64,000 bases of DNA from Halisarca cf. caerulea (GCA_963170055.1 CAUJGJ010000371.1:352501-416500); one strand, 5' to 3'. Positions 36,737 to 57,400 are shown, counted from the first letter of the stretch. Notes: a model not told the origin generated them from the sequence alone. Made by a program: numbers and translations.

Positions 36737-39192
36737 GGCGCAGGAACGGACTTTAAGTCCAACACGTGGTAGCGACCTTGCCAATCGTTCAGCAGTGCTT
36801 GCTCCGGACTGAACGGTCTACTAACTCTTCGTGTTCTTGCAATTGGTGTAACTCCGCCCATGCCACGGCTTACACACGCCCCTGCAAGAAGTGAATTCCA
36901 TCCCTAGTTAGTATTGTGTCTGGGCTTACAAAAGCTGGATAATCGGGATCTCTTGGGAGTACTGTACGTATTATACAGAAATAATCCCGTATAACAGGCA
37001 ATCCCGTTTATCCATAGTCTCCACGTGCAAACCATATCTCAGTCAGTACTGGGAACATACCGTATCTATTTGAATTGTATTTGAGTGATAAAGTCAAGCT
37101 TTTTTGTAATCCCCTGGCACAATGCAAGTGTCTCTTTCTTGCACAAAAAGGAGAGCATCATTCATACCCAAGCAGCAGCAAATAGGGCATGAGCAACATT
37201 AGATGAATCATTACCTGTTATCTTTGCATGCACGTTTAGCTGGTCTTAGTTCATTATTCTTTTGAAGCTAGCATAGATCAGCTGCAGCCATTCACATTGA
37301 TTTAGACTTGCTATATTGCAATGAATATACTAGACAAGCATTATGCCACTGTCTCGAGTGTCCCTATTAACCAAAAGGAAGTCCCATTTATCATGTGATC
37401 CAGGATTTTGTATGATTAATAATCTGTTTCCCCAAAAATACCCCATTAAATAGAAAATCCCCTTGATCAGGGTTCTGATTAAGTGGCATCCACTGTCTTA
37501 CATCCGACACGTACACAGCATGTAATACACATGTACATGCATACTGGCATACAGTCTAGCAAACTGGGTCCAGACCACTGCATGTTGCATGCAGTGGGAC
37601 ACACGCCATCCCACCAGATGCAGCCATAGCTGACTAGATAGATACATGTCTGCACACAACAGTAACTAGCTCTGCAGTAACTACACGTAGGTACCGCCTC
37701 CCCTCCCCCCTATGAAGGTACCACCTCCCCTCCCCCTACGTAGATATCGCCTCCCCTCCCCCCTATGTAAGTATTGCCTCCCCTCCCCTCTATGCAGGTA
37801 CCACCTCCCCTCCCCCTATGTAGGTACTGCCTCCCCTCCCCCTATGCAGGTACCGCCTCCCCTCCCCCTATGTAAGTACTGCCTCCCCTCCCCCTATGTA
37901 AGTACTGCTTCCCCTCCCCCTATGTAGGTACCCGCCTCCCCTCCCCCTATGTAGGTACCCGCCTCCCCTCCCCCTATGTAGGTACCGCCTCCCCTCCCCC
38001 TATGTAAGTACCCGCCTCCCCCCCCTATGCAGGTACCGTCTACCCTCCCCCTATGTAAGTACCGCCTCCCTCCCCCTATGTAGGTACCGTCTCCCCTCCC
38101 CCTATGTAGGTACTGCCTCCCCTCCCCCTATGTAGGTACCGCCTCCCCTCCCCTATGTAGGTACCGCCTCCCGCCCTATGCAGGTACCGCCTCCCCTCCC
38201 CCTATGTAGGTACCGCCTCCCCTCCCCCTATGTAAGTACCCGCCTCCCCTCCCCCTATGTAGGTACCCGCCTCCCCTCCCCCTATGTAGGTACCGCCTCC
38301 CCTCCCCCTATGTAAGTACCGCCTCCCCCCCCTATGCAGGTACCGTCTACCCTCCCCCTATGTAAGTACCGCCTCCCTCCCCCTATGTAGGTACCGTCTC
38401 CCCTCCCCCTATGTAGGTACTGCCTCCCCTCCCCCTATGTAGGTACCCGCCTCCCCTCCCCTATGTAGGTACCCGCCTCCCGCCCTATGCAGGTACCCGC
38501 CTCCCCTCCCCCTATGTAGGTACCGCCTCCCCTCCCCCTATGTAAGTACCCCCGCCTCCCCTCCCCTATGTAGGTACCCGCCCCCCCCTCCCCCTATGTA
38601 GGTACCGCCTCCCCTCCCCCTATGTAAGTACCCGCCTCCCCCCCCTATGCAGGTACCGTCTACCCTCCCCCTATGTAAGTACCGCCTCCCCTCCCCCTAT
38701 GTAGGTACCGTCTACCCTCCCCCTATATAAGTACCGCCTCCCCTCCCCCTATGTAGGTACCCGCCTCCCCTCCCCCTATGTAAGTACCGCCTCCCCCCCC
38801 CCCTATGCAGGTACCGTCTACCCTCCCCCTATGTAGGTACCGTCTACCCTCCGCCTATATATGTCACAATAATATAATGTCATTGTGACAGTGTGTTGGT
38901 GCTAGACAATTTATTGCTTGCAGTAATATTGAATTAATAATTAGCAGCAAAATAAATAATATATGATGTTTTACAACAGTAGTGTGAGAAATCCATGTTC
39001 TCGGGACATAAAGAACAGAATAATATTATACTGAAAGTGCATGTAATGTATTTACAAGTCGTGAGGTATGTATTAATGAAAAAATATATAACAGTGAGTT
39101 ACGTACAGTGAAGTAGTACCTGCCAAGTGTTTCAGAGAAAAATAGAGAGAGATTGAAATGTTAGCAATCTTTATGAAATTCTTGCATTCTTT
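36737..39192. other. Intergenic region between the two SLCO genes
   Basis: Upstream of SLCO copy 1 there is about 950 bp of unique sequence with no gene I can recognise. The 26-bp minisatellite (37685-38860) and about 330 bp of AT-rich sequence then lead to the SLCO copy 2 stop. Exon-like SLCO sequence is absent, so the duplication boundary does not leave an obvious gene remnant. Confidence 0.6.
37685..38860. repeat. 26-bp minisatellite TATGTAGGTACCGCCTCCCC
   Basis: About 45 copies of a 24-27-bp unit (TATGTAGGTACCGCCTCCCC then TCCCCC). Length variation comes mainly from C-run slippage. A higher-order block of about 290 bp is repeated (for example 38030-38160 and 38335-38480). Confidence 0.95.
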
Positions 39193-43779
<4,587 letters not shown>

Positions 43780-43966
43780 AGCAAACAGACCGATTAGTAC
43801 GTACGCACCGCAACTCGACTGTGCTGGTCACTCGGTGTTGTGATGATGGGACACCATAATCCGGATGCTATAATCTCAGGGTGACATCATTGCTATATTA
43901 TTACGGTGCCACTGTCACCAAGGATCTAATGATCTTACATAAAAGAACGTGTGACATTTTGAACAT

Positions 43967-44697
43967 TTATACCGGTGTGGTTGCCTGCAGGAAGCTGTCG
44001 AGTGCATTTACAATCTCTTCCAAGTCACTGTCGCGGGACAATCGATGATCCCCTTTCTCAATCACTTTTAGTTGTACCAAAGTGTGGTGAAGCAAGCTGG
44101 CCAGTGATTGGGCTACAGAAGGGGACACTACTTCATCTTCCTCGCCATGAAGGATTGTAACCGGACACTTCACCAACTTCACGCCATCTTCTGTCATCAC
44201 CCTGTACTGCTGTGCATCCTTGAAGAGCTGGAGTGTTAGCTTGTACAGAGCAACACCGTAGGGGGAGAGCATTTTGTAGTATCCCATTGACTCAACAGCA
44301 TGCTTGTCTGTGTTGCTCATGCCATCCCATAAATGAAGTAAAAAATCCGGTGCTATGGACACACCCACCAGGGCCCACACCAGTTCCGGCCACCGTATGC
44401 TGAGAAGAAGCATCAGCCATCCACCCACACTACAGCCCACCAATACACTCGGCCCACACATCAATTGGGTGATGGCAGAGTGACAGTCAGCCAACCAAGT
44501 TGTCAAGTTGCACTCCTCGAAACACCCGCCACTCTCTCCGTGACCTGACAAGTCAAACGCAAGGAAGGAGATGCCTCTTGACTGACAATAACTTTGTAGC
44601 TTATCAGCTTTTCTCCCTGTTTTGACAGACTGCAGTCCGTGAATGTACACCACCCCAGGGGAATTCCCGCTCAGCAGAATGTACGACAGGAGATTTC
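43967..44697 (-). CDS. ABHD10-like alpha/beta hydrolase, copy A (first exon not located)
   Basis: The main exon encodes about 243 residues, from an acceptor at 44697 to the stop at 43967. The start matches the copy B exon in position and phase. Visible parts are NSPGVVYIHGL, FDLSGHGESGG, the nucleophile elbow GCSVGGW with Ser, HGEEDEVVSP with the likely acid, and KGDHRLSR with the His. All three triad members are present, so it should be catalytic. ABHD10 relatives are depalmitoylases or glucuronide esterases; the substrate is unknown here. The upstream coding exon should end in phase 1, but I could not identify it between 44700 and 45660. A read-through start inside the intron (hydrophobic segment near 44770) is a less likely alternative. 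Confidence 0.85.
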
Positions 44698-47375
<2,678 letters not shown>

Positions 47376-47536
47376 TTTCAACTCTTGACCTTGAAAATGA
47401 AGTCGACTATCGCATTCCACGGGGGACGGGGGACGGGTTGGGGACACGACAATTTAACAATATGTTTTATACTAAATTATATTCGTAGAATTCCTATGTA
47501 TAATAAAGCTTCACAATTTGCTGAGTGGTAAGGAAA
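47376..47536. promoter_or_regulatory. Divergent promoter ABHD10-like copy B / ADRM1
   Basis: 161 bp separate the two start codons. Both ATGs sit in AAAATGGCG, which resembles the YY1 site that often overlaps start codons of housekeeping genes. A G-rich stretch (GGGGGACGGGGGACGGG) lies in the middle. The regulatory reading is inference. Confidence 0.5.
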
Positions 47537-50500
47537 ATGGCGTTGTTCGGTCCGAGTGCCGGTGGAAGGAGAGAACCGCGTAGCGTTGTAGAATTCAGGG
47601 CGGGAAAGATGACCTTGGCAAACAGAATTGTGACTCCAGATAAAAGAAAAGGACTGGTCTATTTGAAACTGGACGAAAGCCAGCTTCTTCATTATTGCTG
47701 GAAAGATAGGAACAATGGCAGAGTCGAAGATGTGAGAATTACATCTGGTTTCTATTTAATCTTTCGACATTAAAGAGGATAAAGTATTGTATCTGCTTTC
47801 TACTCACTCTCTCTTTTTTCATGCAGGACTTTATCATTTTTCCCGGAGACGCTGACTTCTGTAAAGTTCCCCAGTGTACCACTGGACGAGTATTTCTGCT
47901 CAAATTTAAGAACTCGAGCCGTAAGTTCTTCTACTGGATGCAGGAGCCCAAGGAGGACAAAGATGAGGACATTTGCAAGAAAGTAAATGATCTTATTCTG
48001 AATCCACGTGATTCAGCAAGCTTGGAGGGGGACCTTGGGGGACTTCAGGGGCTGATGGGTGAGAGGGCAAGAAGAGGGGGTTGTGTGTGGGTGTGGGGGG
48101 TGCCTGTGTGTACACTCATGTTTGTGCACACACATGTTGCATGCGAGTTACTTGATGCTTGCTCTTTGTAGGATTAGACAGCCGCAGTCTGCAAGGAATG
48201 CTAGGGAACATGGACCGACAGCAGTTGATGGAGCTTCTCAACCAAGGTGGTCCCGCCTTTGGTCTTCCCCAAGGTGGTACAGGCTCCTCATCCTCTTCCT
48301 CCCGTCCTGCTACTGTGTCAGGGAGTGGGTGGAGCCAGTCTCGACCCGACACCGGCACCTCGTCCACCACCCCCCAGGGTCAGTCCGCCACCACTCCCAC
48401 CACCACTGCTAGCCAGGTGTCGTCCACACGCAGTGGTGGGAGCCGTCGCAGTGCACCACATAGAGAGACAGCCTCAGCTTCTCGGCAACCACAGCCGTCA
48501 CAGCAACAGCAGCAGAGGTACGTAGATGCATTATGTGTACTGGTAGGTGTGTACTGTGGTTCTGGTAGGGTGTGTGTACTGTGGTTCTGTAGGGTGTGTG
48601 TACTGTGGTTCTGGTAGGGTGTGTGTACTGTGGTTCTGGTAGGGTGTGTGTACTGTGGTTCTGGTAGGGTGTGTACTGTGGTTCTGGTAGGGTGTGTGTA
48701 CTGTGGTTCTGGTAGGGTGTGTGTACTGTGGTTCTGTAGGGGGTGTACTGTGGTTCTGTAGGGTGTGTGTACTGTGGTTCTGTAGGGTGTGTGTACTGTG
48801 GTTCTGTAGGGGGTGTACTGTGGTTCTGTAGGGTGTGTGTACTGTGGTTCTGTAGGGTGTGTGTACTGTGGTTCTGGTAGGGGGTGTGTACTGTGGTTCT
48901 GGTAGGGTGTGTGTACTACTCCAGCAATAATTTGTTGTTATCACCATACTTATGTTGAAGTGAAGGGCATAAGGCTGTGTACAGTACTGGCTGGTGTGCT
49001 ATGGTGTACAGTACTGGCTGGTGTGCTGTGGTGTACAGTACTGGCTGGTGTGCTGTGGTGTACAGTACTGGCTGGTGTGCTGTGATGTACAGTACTGGCT
49101 GGTGTGCTGTGGTGTACAGTACTGGCTGGTGTGTTGTGGTGTACAGTACTGGCTGGTGTGTTGTGGTGTACAGTACTGGCTGGTGTGTTGTGGTGTACAG
49201 TACTGGCTGGTGTGTTGTGGTGTACAGTACTGGCTGGTGTGTTGTGGTGTACAGTACTGGCTGGTGTGTTGTGGTGTACAGTACTGGCTGGTGTGTTGTG
49301 GTGTACAGTACTGGCTGGTGTGTTGTGGTGTACAGTACTGGCTGGTGTGTTGTGGTGTACAGTACTGGCTGGTGTGTTGTGGTGTACAGTACTGGCTGGT
49401 GTGTTGTGGTGTACAGTACTGGCTGGTGTGCTGTGGTGTACAGTACTGGCTGGTGTGTTGTGTTTTACAGCTTTTGCTTTTCCCACTAGCAGGATTCATC
49501 TTTCTGACCTCCAAAACATCTTATCTTCCATCATACCCAACCAAGGTAGGAGGTGTTTATCATCTGAAGGAGCAGGTGTGTGAGGGAGCCCCGGGTGTAG
49601 GAGGGAGCCCCGGGTGTGGGAGGGAGCCCCGGGTGTGGGAGGGAACCTGCGTGTGGGAGGGAGCCCCGGGTGTGGGAGGGAGCCCCGGGTGTGGGAGGGA
49701 GCCCCGGGTGTGGGAGGGAGCCCCGGGTGTGGGAGGGAGCCCCGGGTGTGGGAGGGAGCCCCGGGTGTGGGAGGGAACCCTGCGTGTGAGAGGGAGCCCC
49801 GGGTGTGGGAGGGAGCCCCGGGTGTGGGAGGGAGCCCCGGGTGTGGGAGGGAGCCCCGGGTGTGGGAGGGAGCCCCGGGTGTGGGAGGGAACCCCGGGTG
49901 TGGGAGGGAGCCCCGGGTGTGGGAGGGAGCCCCGGGTGTGGGAGGGATCCCTGGGTGTCATACATCAGTGATTTCAGTATCCATTTGATATGTACATAAT
50001 ATGTAGTAAGACCACATAATAATAATTACCAAGTGGTTTAGCGAGATTAAATGATGGCGTTGTACGCAAGGGGATGCGGATCTCAGCGCCCACGCATTTC
50101 AGTGGGTGGATTGTAATTTTTTAGCCCAAGAAGTGAAATCTGTTCATACGCACCCATCATAGGTGCTTCGATTGTGTCGAGTGTTAGCACATGTGACATC
50201 TGTGATTTATAACAACGGATCCAAAATGGATCTTCGGTGGTCGATTTGTAACAGTTACTCAGCCTTGTTATCAACTGCTATGATCATGCAAGGTCTCCAA
50301 GTGTGATTGAAGTGAGCCCCAAAACTGCGGCATTCTCTCAAGAGATTTTAATAGGGGAAAAGTAATCAGTCTAAATGTAGCTACTGAGCAGTCAGAATCA
50401 GTTGAAAAGTATTAATTGGTGGAAGTTAAACATGTGTGTGTTTCATTGTTTGTTCGTTCGACTGTCGAAACGTTCAATGTACTGATACATCATCCTCTAT

Positions 50501-51726
50501 ATGCATGCATAACATTAATATTGAATTCATCAACCTTACTATTATAATAACAATACATACCGGTGTATATAAATTATATTTCCTCAATTTTCCAATATTT
50601 ACTTCTATCACATATTTAGCGAGGTTCTGAACTTTGTTCATGACTAGTAGTAATAATAATTATTATTATAATGTTGTTGTTGTTGCTTACTAGGTGTGAC
50701 AGCTGCTGATGGTGGTGGTGGTCGTGAGGGGACAGTTGAGAGGTCCCAGGTTAACATAGCAGATGCTATCACGCCAGAGATCCTGCGTACCCTGGGCAAT
50801 GACCCTGAGGCCACACCTCTGCTTCAGCCACACCTTCCTCAGACACCTGAGGAAGCAGTCTCCATCCTCACCTCGCCTCAGTTCAGACATGTACGTTAGG
50901 CACTTTGTACATCTTGTACATCTTGTACTTCTTGTGTGTCTTGTACATCTTGTACATCTTGTACTTCTTGTGGGTCTTGTTGGCTTGTGACTGGAAGTAG
51001 TCCGATGTGTAGACCTTCCTGCTCTGGCAAGTCATGGGTGGAGGAAATGGGCCTACTCTAGAGTGACCTATCGGAATGGGCAACGTTGGTTTCAGTCAGA
51101 CGATATGATTGTCTGACAAAGTGCCCAGATGATAGCTATAGGTGATGATAGTTATAGATGATGATGGTTACGCTAAAGTAGTTCTTTAACATGTGATGAA
51201 TGCTACAATTCTGAGATTTGTGCAATGCCCAACCAAAGATAGAGCTGACCTTTGACTTGGAAGAGGTAAGCATGTGCATCAGGATTGTCACAGCAGAAGT
51301 CATGACATAATGTTGATTATAACAGGAAGAAATACCCCCCTTAGCAGGATTAGTGAAGTATTAGTCAACCCTACTTGTTTGTGTGTGATTTGGAAGATAT
51401 AATCCAATACACACCTTCCCCTGCTATTTCCAATACACACCTTCCCCTGCTATTTCTTTGTTAGAGGAAAGGGTGTGTCCTTGTTCCTGGCCTATCCTTT
51501 GTCCTAGGAAGAGGCTTAGGTCTCAGTGTCATGGTATCAGACATCCCTTGTGATAGTCACTGACAGAAATACCACGATTTTTGTGATGATTGGAATGTAG
51601 CCCAGCCCTACTGTGTATTGTTTAGCGCCATTGCATGTGCAAATGACTGTTCCGCCATTTCATTTTCTCGTCGTGTCATGCCTGCATATGGAGTACTACT
51701 GCAGTCCATAGCACATCTGAACACAG

Positions 51727-51801
<75 letters not shown>

Positions 51802-52566
51802 GTATTTGCCAGATGGTGAACTTTGCGGGTTACCCCCTGTCACTTCTTCCTTGTAGGCCTTGGGTATGATGGGATCGGCTCTTGCCTCAGGTCAGCTCGG
51901 TCCTCTCATGTCCCAGTTTGGACTTGGACAGACAACAGCAGAGGCAGCAGCTACTGGGAGTGAGTTAATGCACCTTCCAACCTGCTTGGGAGTCCTTCCA
52001 ATATCTTCTGGTGGTCCTTCCAACTCTATTGGGGTCCTTCCACCTTAGTTGTGAGTCCTTCCAGCTTGGTTGGAGCCCTTTTACCTTAGTTGTTAGTCCT
52101 TCCATCTCAGTTGGGGTCCTTCCCTACCCCCGGGTAGGGAAGGACCCCCCCGGGTATTGTCTTATTGTAGGATAATCTTCTTATGTACTTGGATACTTGG
52201 TTTATATCCCCTGGTTTGTCTCCAGAATGCTCCCAGGGGTATTGTCTAGCTGTAGACCTGTAAGGTCGGTAGGTGGCAGATTTCAAATTTGGTAGATAAA
52301 GGTGGTGTATTATCGAGGCACCACGTCGTGCAGTCCGTCTGGGGCGCCCATAGTGTGATGTGATGATGTGTTCAATGCTTTCTACCACACTCGTTGTTGT
52401 TGTAGACACCATTGTGTTTGCTGAAGCCATTCAAAATGAGTTGCAAGTTGCCAAAGAGGATGATGATACAAGCATTGCCCAACAACCAATGGATGAGGGC
52501 TCCACCCAGGATCCGCCCAAACCAGACAAGAAAGATGGCCAGCAGCAAAACATGGAGACTGACTAA
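47537..52566 (+). CDS. ADRM1: ADRM1/RPN13, proteasomal ubiquitin receptor
   Basis: Seven exons (47537-47731, 47827-48058, 48172-48517, 49490-49545, 50694-50890, 51857-51959, 52406-52566) close in phase to 429 residues (human 407). The N-terminal Pru domain (about 15-130) shows VEFRAGKM, KGLVYLKLD, LLHYCWKDR, DFIIFPGDA, GRVFLLKF and FFYWMQEP, the surface that binds ubiquitin and RPN2. A Ser/Thr/Gln-rich linker follows. The C-terminal DEUBAD domain (about 260-400) contains IHLSDLQNILSS, LTSPQFRHALG, SALASGQLGPL and VFAEAIQNELQ, which recruits and activates the deubiquitinase UCH37/UCHL5. Introns 3 and 4 carry three minisatellites. It acts in the 19S proteasome cap. Confidence 0.97.
48535..48922. 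repeat. 23-bp minisatellite TGTGTACTGTGGTTCTGGTA
   Basis: About 16 copies of a 22-24-bp unit (GTGTGTACTGTGGTTCTGGT then AGG) at the start of ADRM1 intron 3. Confidence 0.95.
48980..49468. repeat. 27-bp minisatellite GTGTACAGTACTGGCTGGTG
   Basis: About 18 nearly identical copies of a 27-bp unit (GTGTACAGTACTGGCTGGTG then TGYTGTG) later in ADRM1 intron 3. All frames are open on both strands, giving spurious long reading frames. Confidence 0.97.
49575..49957. repeat. 19-bp minisatellite GTGTGGGAGGGAGCCCCGG
   Basis: About 20 copies of the 19-bp unit GTGTGGGAGGGAGCCCCGG at the start of ADRM1 intron 4. G-rich with CCCCGGG palindromes. It contains no stops, hence apparent open frames. Confidence 0.97.
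51730..51799. repeat. (TG)n microsatellite
   Basis: About 35 TG units in ADRM1 intron 5, about 60 bp upstream of exon 6. Confidence 0.95.
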
Positions 52567-53106
52567 TATGGTGAACAGTGATCCTTCTCTTATTGTGTCC
52601 TAGCCAGTGACAGCCTTCCTCTCTTCCCTCTCTCTCTTTCCCAGGCCATCTAATCAATCGTCTTGCCAAATAATTAGAAGCTACTTCGTGAAAACAGGAT
52701 TAATTGATTGTATACTTCAAATGATTCAATATGTAATCCAATAATATTATGTCGTGATCCTGTCACCATAGACCCTAACCAGTGTGTGCCTGAGAGGAGA
52801 GGAGTTTGCTTTGTGGGTGTTTACTTCCCGCAATGAATGGACCAGCCCAGGCAAGGTGTTGACTCCCTCTGCAGGTATTTCTATACACGACCCTAACAAG
52901 GAAGCCAGACGTGTGCATACAGAATCCCGCCAACTAGCACAGAAGTAGAGGGAAGTGTTGCTTTTCAGTGTAATAGAAAATAGATTTCGACTTCAATAAT
53001 ACACACTCGAGCTCGAGTGCATGTTTACTAAAAATATTCATTAAAAGTCCCCAGACAACGTTAATCTAATTCATTGTTACGTTTCCTATTGTTCCGAGAA
53101 GAAGCG
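52567..53106. other. Intergenic region ADRM1 to receptor phosphatase
   Basis: 540 bp containing the ADRM1 3' region and the presumed phosphatase promoter. I see no gene, repeat array or clear TATA box. Confidence 0.5.
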
Positions 53107-54425
53107 ATGGAGGCAAGCGCAGCTCTCGTTCTTTCTTTCCTGTTAGCCTTCTTCCCTGTGGGATTGCCCCAAAGTAAGTATATATATTCTTGTAGCTAAC
53201 GTGACGTTGTGGGCTTAGGCCGTTGTATGCTCATTTTGTTCTTATTTCTTGTCTACTGTGGCACTCGGGGTCTTTTTACCATGTTTTTACCCAATCTCGG
53301 CATCTCTCCTTCCGGCACTACCATTCGAAAGCTAGGGTGGGAGCTGAACCGGGGATCAATGAGAGATAACAGCCAACGAGAGAGCTAGGTTTCTAGGTGT
53401 ATAACGCTCCCAGATCCCGCTCAATCGCCAGCAGAACACTTGCTCCGGTTACAGCGAGATGCGAGGGGCACGCCTTCTACCACACTCTCACCATAGACAC
53501 AGATCCCCCTCTTCGAGGCGGTTTCTTGGAAAGTGTTTAGAGCGGGACACCGTTCTTTCGGTTGTAATACACATCAAAGCTAAATAAAGTTTAGGGCAAA
53601 AGGGAATCGATCCCAAGGGTTTATGTGACCATCAAGTTAAGATAGGACATTGGAAACGTCGAAGATGCTTCAGTCGTTTTGTCCAGTGGGCTATCATTTA
53701 TGATTCGAGCCCCAAAAAACCCTCTAAATTTATTCCAACCGCCACTTTGGTGATGTGTTGTCAATCGACTGTTTGCAACCAATCATCCGATCCCCCTACA
53801 TCCGCGAGCATGACTGTGACTAGTGAGCCAGGACCTGGTGATTTTGTACTCAAACCACAACTGTTTAATCTGCTGCTTTAGTCCCGGGTCTGCTTGTACA
53901 AACACACTAGAGCCTTGGTGAGAAGAGCACTCTTGGACACAAACTAGTTGATTCCAAGCCCTGTTTGGTTTGCTGTAGTACTGTACATGTAGTATCATAT
54001 CCTGATAAGAAGAACTTCTGATGATGAGAACTAATAAAAGCATAGACACTGGTATGGTTGAAGCTTGTCAAAGAGGTTTGGCTGTACCAAAGATGTTATG
54101 GACTGTGTAACCTACTGGAGTCTATTACATCTATGGCTGTTCTAAACTCTACAAACCCTACTCCTACCACCTTGTGTGTGTACAAGCCTTCACTTTGTTA
54201 CCACCTATAGTAATATTTTTTTTATTATTATTATTATATTAACATAATAATAAGAACAATAATAATATAACAATAATAATGACAACAATAATAATAATAA
54301 AAAAACAACAACAATAATAATAAATATATTACCTAAATTTAAACCTAGCTACTACAATTATCCCCCCCCCCCCTCCCAGAGAGGAGGAAAACGTCTAGAC
54401 TGTGGGAACTATTATTATTGAGGGA

Positions 54426-54456
<31 letters not shown>

Positions 54457-57400
54457 AAAGTGCAACACTAGGGCGCCAAACCCAATAAAGCACTGTAATA
54501 CAACACAAGATGTGTCATGGTGTGGGGGCAAAAGTTGGGTGGATCAAAGAGTACCGTGGGCTTACATCCACGATGTAGCCCTGCTACTCTGATGTAGCCC
54601 AGGTCAAGGGTCTTGTCAATCTCCTGCCAGCCAAAACCCATTCATGCCTCATTAATTAATAGTTGTCAATTGTCACATTTTGCAGTGTTTTGCTTCACCA
54701 TGACACATAATAGTTGTATCCTGGTGTGGGGGCGAATTATGGGTGGATCAAAGGAAAAAGTGTGCTGACATTTGTGATGTAGCACAGGTCACTGATATAC
54801 GCACACTTCCTAATTGATGTTAATTGGTAGGGTAAGTGGCTAAAACTGATCAACTCTAGATGAGGCTGTACACACCAACAGTCAACAGTGAGTGGTTGCC
54901 AGGATACAAATTAGTTATATCCTGTCCAGGTGTGCTGCAGCAGAAAATACAGTGCTGATGACCTCCGGCTTCACCCTCGGTCAATCAGCACTGTATTTCT
55001 GCTGTAGCACACCTGGACAGGATATAACTAATACATAATCAAAAACGAATGTTCCACATTCCACACAGGATTTTCCTGATGGAAGTGGAGTGGCATGCTT
55101 GGTCAAGAATTAGAGCAGCCTGGGCTTTACCACTAAGTGATGTGAAGTCGGGAACTGCATGATATCATCATCTTCTGGATCAACAGGGCTGTGGAGTCGG
55201 CTTGACTCTCACACCTTAAAAGCCAGTGCGTAACATCCTCAATCTCACTCAACTGGCACTGCTTACAAATTCTATTCTCTCTTGGCACACCCTTCCATCT
55301 CCCTGCTTCAACCTCAAAAGGAGCTGGTCCTCCACGCAGTCTCATCAGCATTAATTCTTCTATCAGATTTAGATGGAACATCACTACATCTGCTCCGGCA
55401 TCCCAATTCCAATATAGTTTGCAGAATATCCAACTTGGGATTAGCTAAGATCTCCTGAGCCCTATATTTGCTAACTCATTAAAATTCCCATTGTAATTAA
55501 TTTATTATGGTGCCCCTTCAGCTCAGTACTGGGTACGGTGCCCCCTTCAGTCCAGTACTGGGTACAGTGGCCCCTTCAATCCAGTACTGGGTACAGTGCC
55601 CCCTTCAGTCCAGTACTGGGTACAGTGCCCCCTTCAGCTCAGTACTGGGTACAGTGCCCCCTTCAGCTCAGTACTGGGTACAGTGCCCCCTTCAGCTCAG
55701 TACTGGGTACAGTGACCCCTTCAGCTCAGTACTGGGTACAGTGCCCCCTTCAGCTCAGTACTGGGTACGGTGCCCCCTTCAGTCCAGTACTGGGTACAGT
55801 GCCCCCTTCAGTCCAATACTGGGTACAGTGCCCCCTTCAGTCCAATACTGGGTACAGTGCCCCCTTCAGCTCAGTACTGGGTACAGTGCCCCCTTCACTC
55901 CTTCACTGGGTACAGTGCCCCCTTCAGTCCAGTACTGGGTACAGTGCCCCCTTCAGTCCAGTACTGGGTACAGTGCCCCCTTCAGCTCAGTACTGGGTAC
56001 AGTGCCCCCTTCAGCTCAGTACTGGGTACAGTGCCCCCTTCAGCTCAGTACTGGGTACAGTGACCCCTTCAGCTCAGTACTGGGTACAGTGCCCCCTTCA
56101 GCTCAGTACTGGGTACAGTGCCCCCTTCAGCTCAGTACTGGGTACAGTGCCCCCTTCAGCTCAGTACTGGGTACAGTGCCCCCTTCAGCTCAGTACTGGG
56201 TACGGTGCCCCCTTCAGCTCAGTACTGGGTAACGTGCCCCCTTCAGTCCAGTACTGGGTACAGTGCCCCCTTCAGTCCAATACTTGCACATGCCAGTTAT
56301 TACCAAACAATACCATACAATAGAAAATAATAATTACAGATGGAGTAACTGTATAGGAAAAAGTATTGTCATAAACATGCAGAAATAGATAGATAATATT
56401 TGATATACTTAAATAGTCAGACATTAATTGACCATTGATTCACTAACAGCCAAATCAGTGGCTGCAGGGAATCGTGGGATCACATGGCGACTTGATCTGG
56501 AGCCTCGGATGCAGAGAATTGATGAGCGAAGCAATGAGAATGACAAGTGGCATCGAAGCCAGCCCATTGTTGTGCTGTACGGTTGATGTCGCTTCCTTGC
56601 AAGTAGGGAGGCTAGACGACTGTAGAAGATGGTGGACTGTCTCCCCATGCCTCCGGTGGTGCTGAACACTAAGGGGGTGAATGAGCCATGCTCCACCTCG
56701 ATAATCCTCTGTTCGTATGCCCTCTTCTTAGATTTCTCGTGGTGGCTGAAACATGCTGCAAGTGAGAACCTCTGGTTGGACTTAGCAAAAGGGTTGAATA
56801 CCTTTACATCAAAAAATGCTTTCTGTCCATTGGTCCAGAAGTCTCTCGCTGCGATGTCAGCTCTTGCTTCATCTTGATGGTTGGATGAGATGAGGGTCAG
56901 GGTTTCACCAGTGAGAGGTTGAAGAGCGGGCTCCAAGCTAACATCGGGGCATACTTCTGTTAGCAGAGTGCCAGTCAGATCTCTGATCTCGTTATGACGG
57001 ATGGTTGGTAGTGCTCCACGTGGGCAGCTCAGTGCATGGTCAATGGTAAAGCTTTCGCTGCATACACATGTCGAAGGCATTCTTTCTGGCATCCATCCAT
57101 ACCTCAGACTTATGGCATCACGAAACTCACTTTTGGTGAGAGAGAATCCGTACTTCTCAAGAGGCATTGCAGTTAGCCAGCTGGAGGATCCTTTGTCCTT
57201 GGCCAGTTCAGTGGCTTTGGACAAGTGGTCGGGCAAACTGAGATTGGAGGCACTATCAACTTGAGCTTTCCTTCTTTCTGACTTGACACACTGTTTTAGT
57301 TCTTTCTGCTTGGACACAGCTTCTGCAGTGAGTGATGGCTGATGGTCAAGGATGAGGTCAACGATGGGGCTGCAAATACGTTTGGATGCCTGGAACTGTG

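Noticed and set aside
48950..49971. Long open frames on both strands over ADRM1 introns 3 and 4
   Set aside because: They are produced by 27-bp and 19-bp minisatellites. The true ADRM1 exons read in phase around them.
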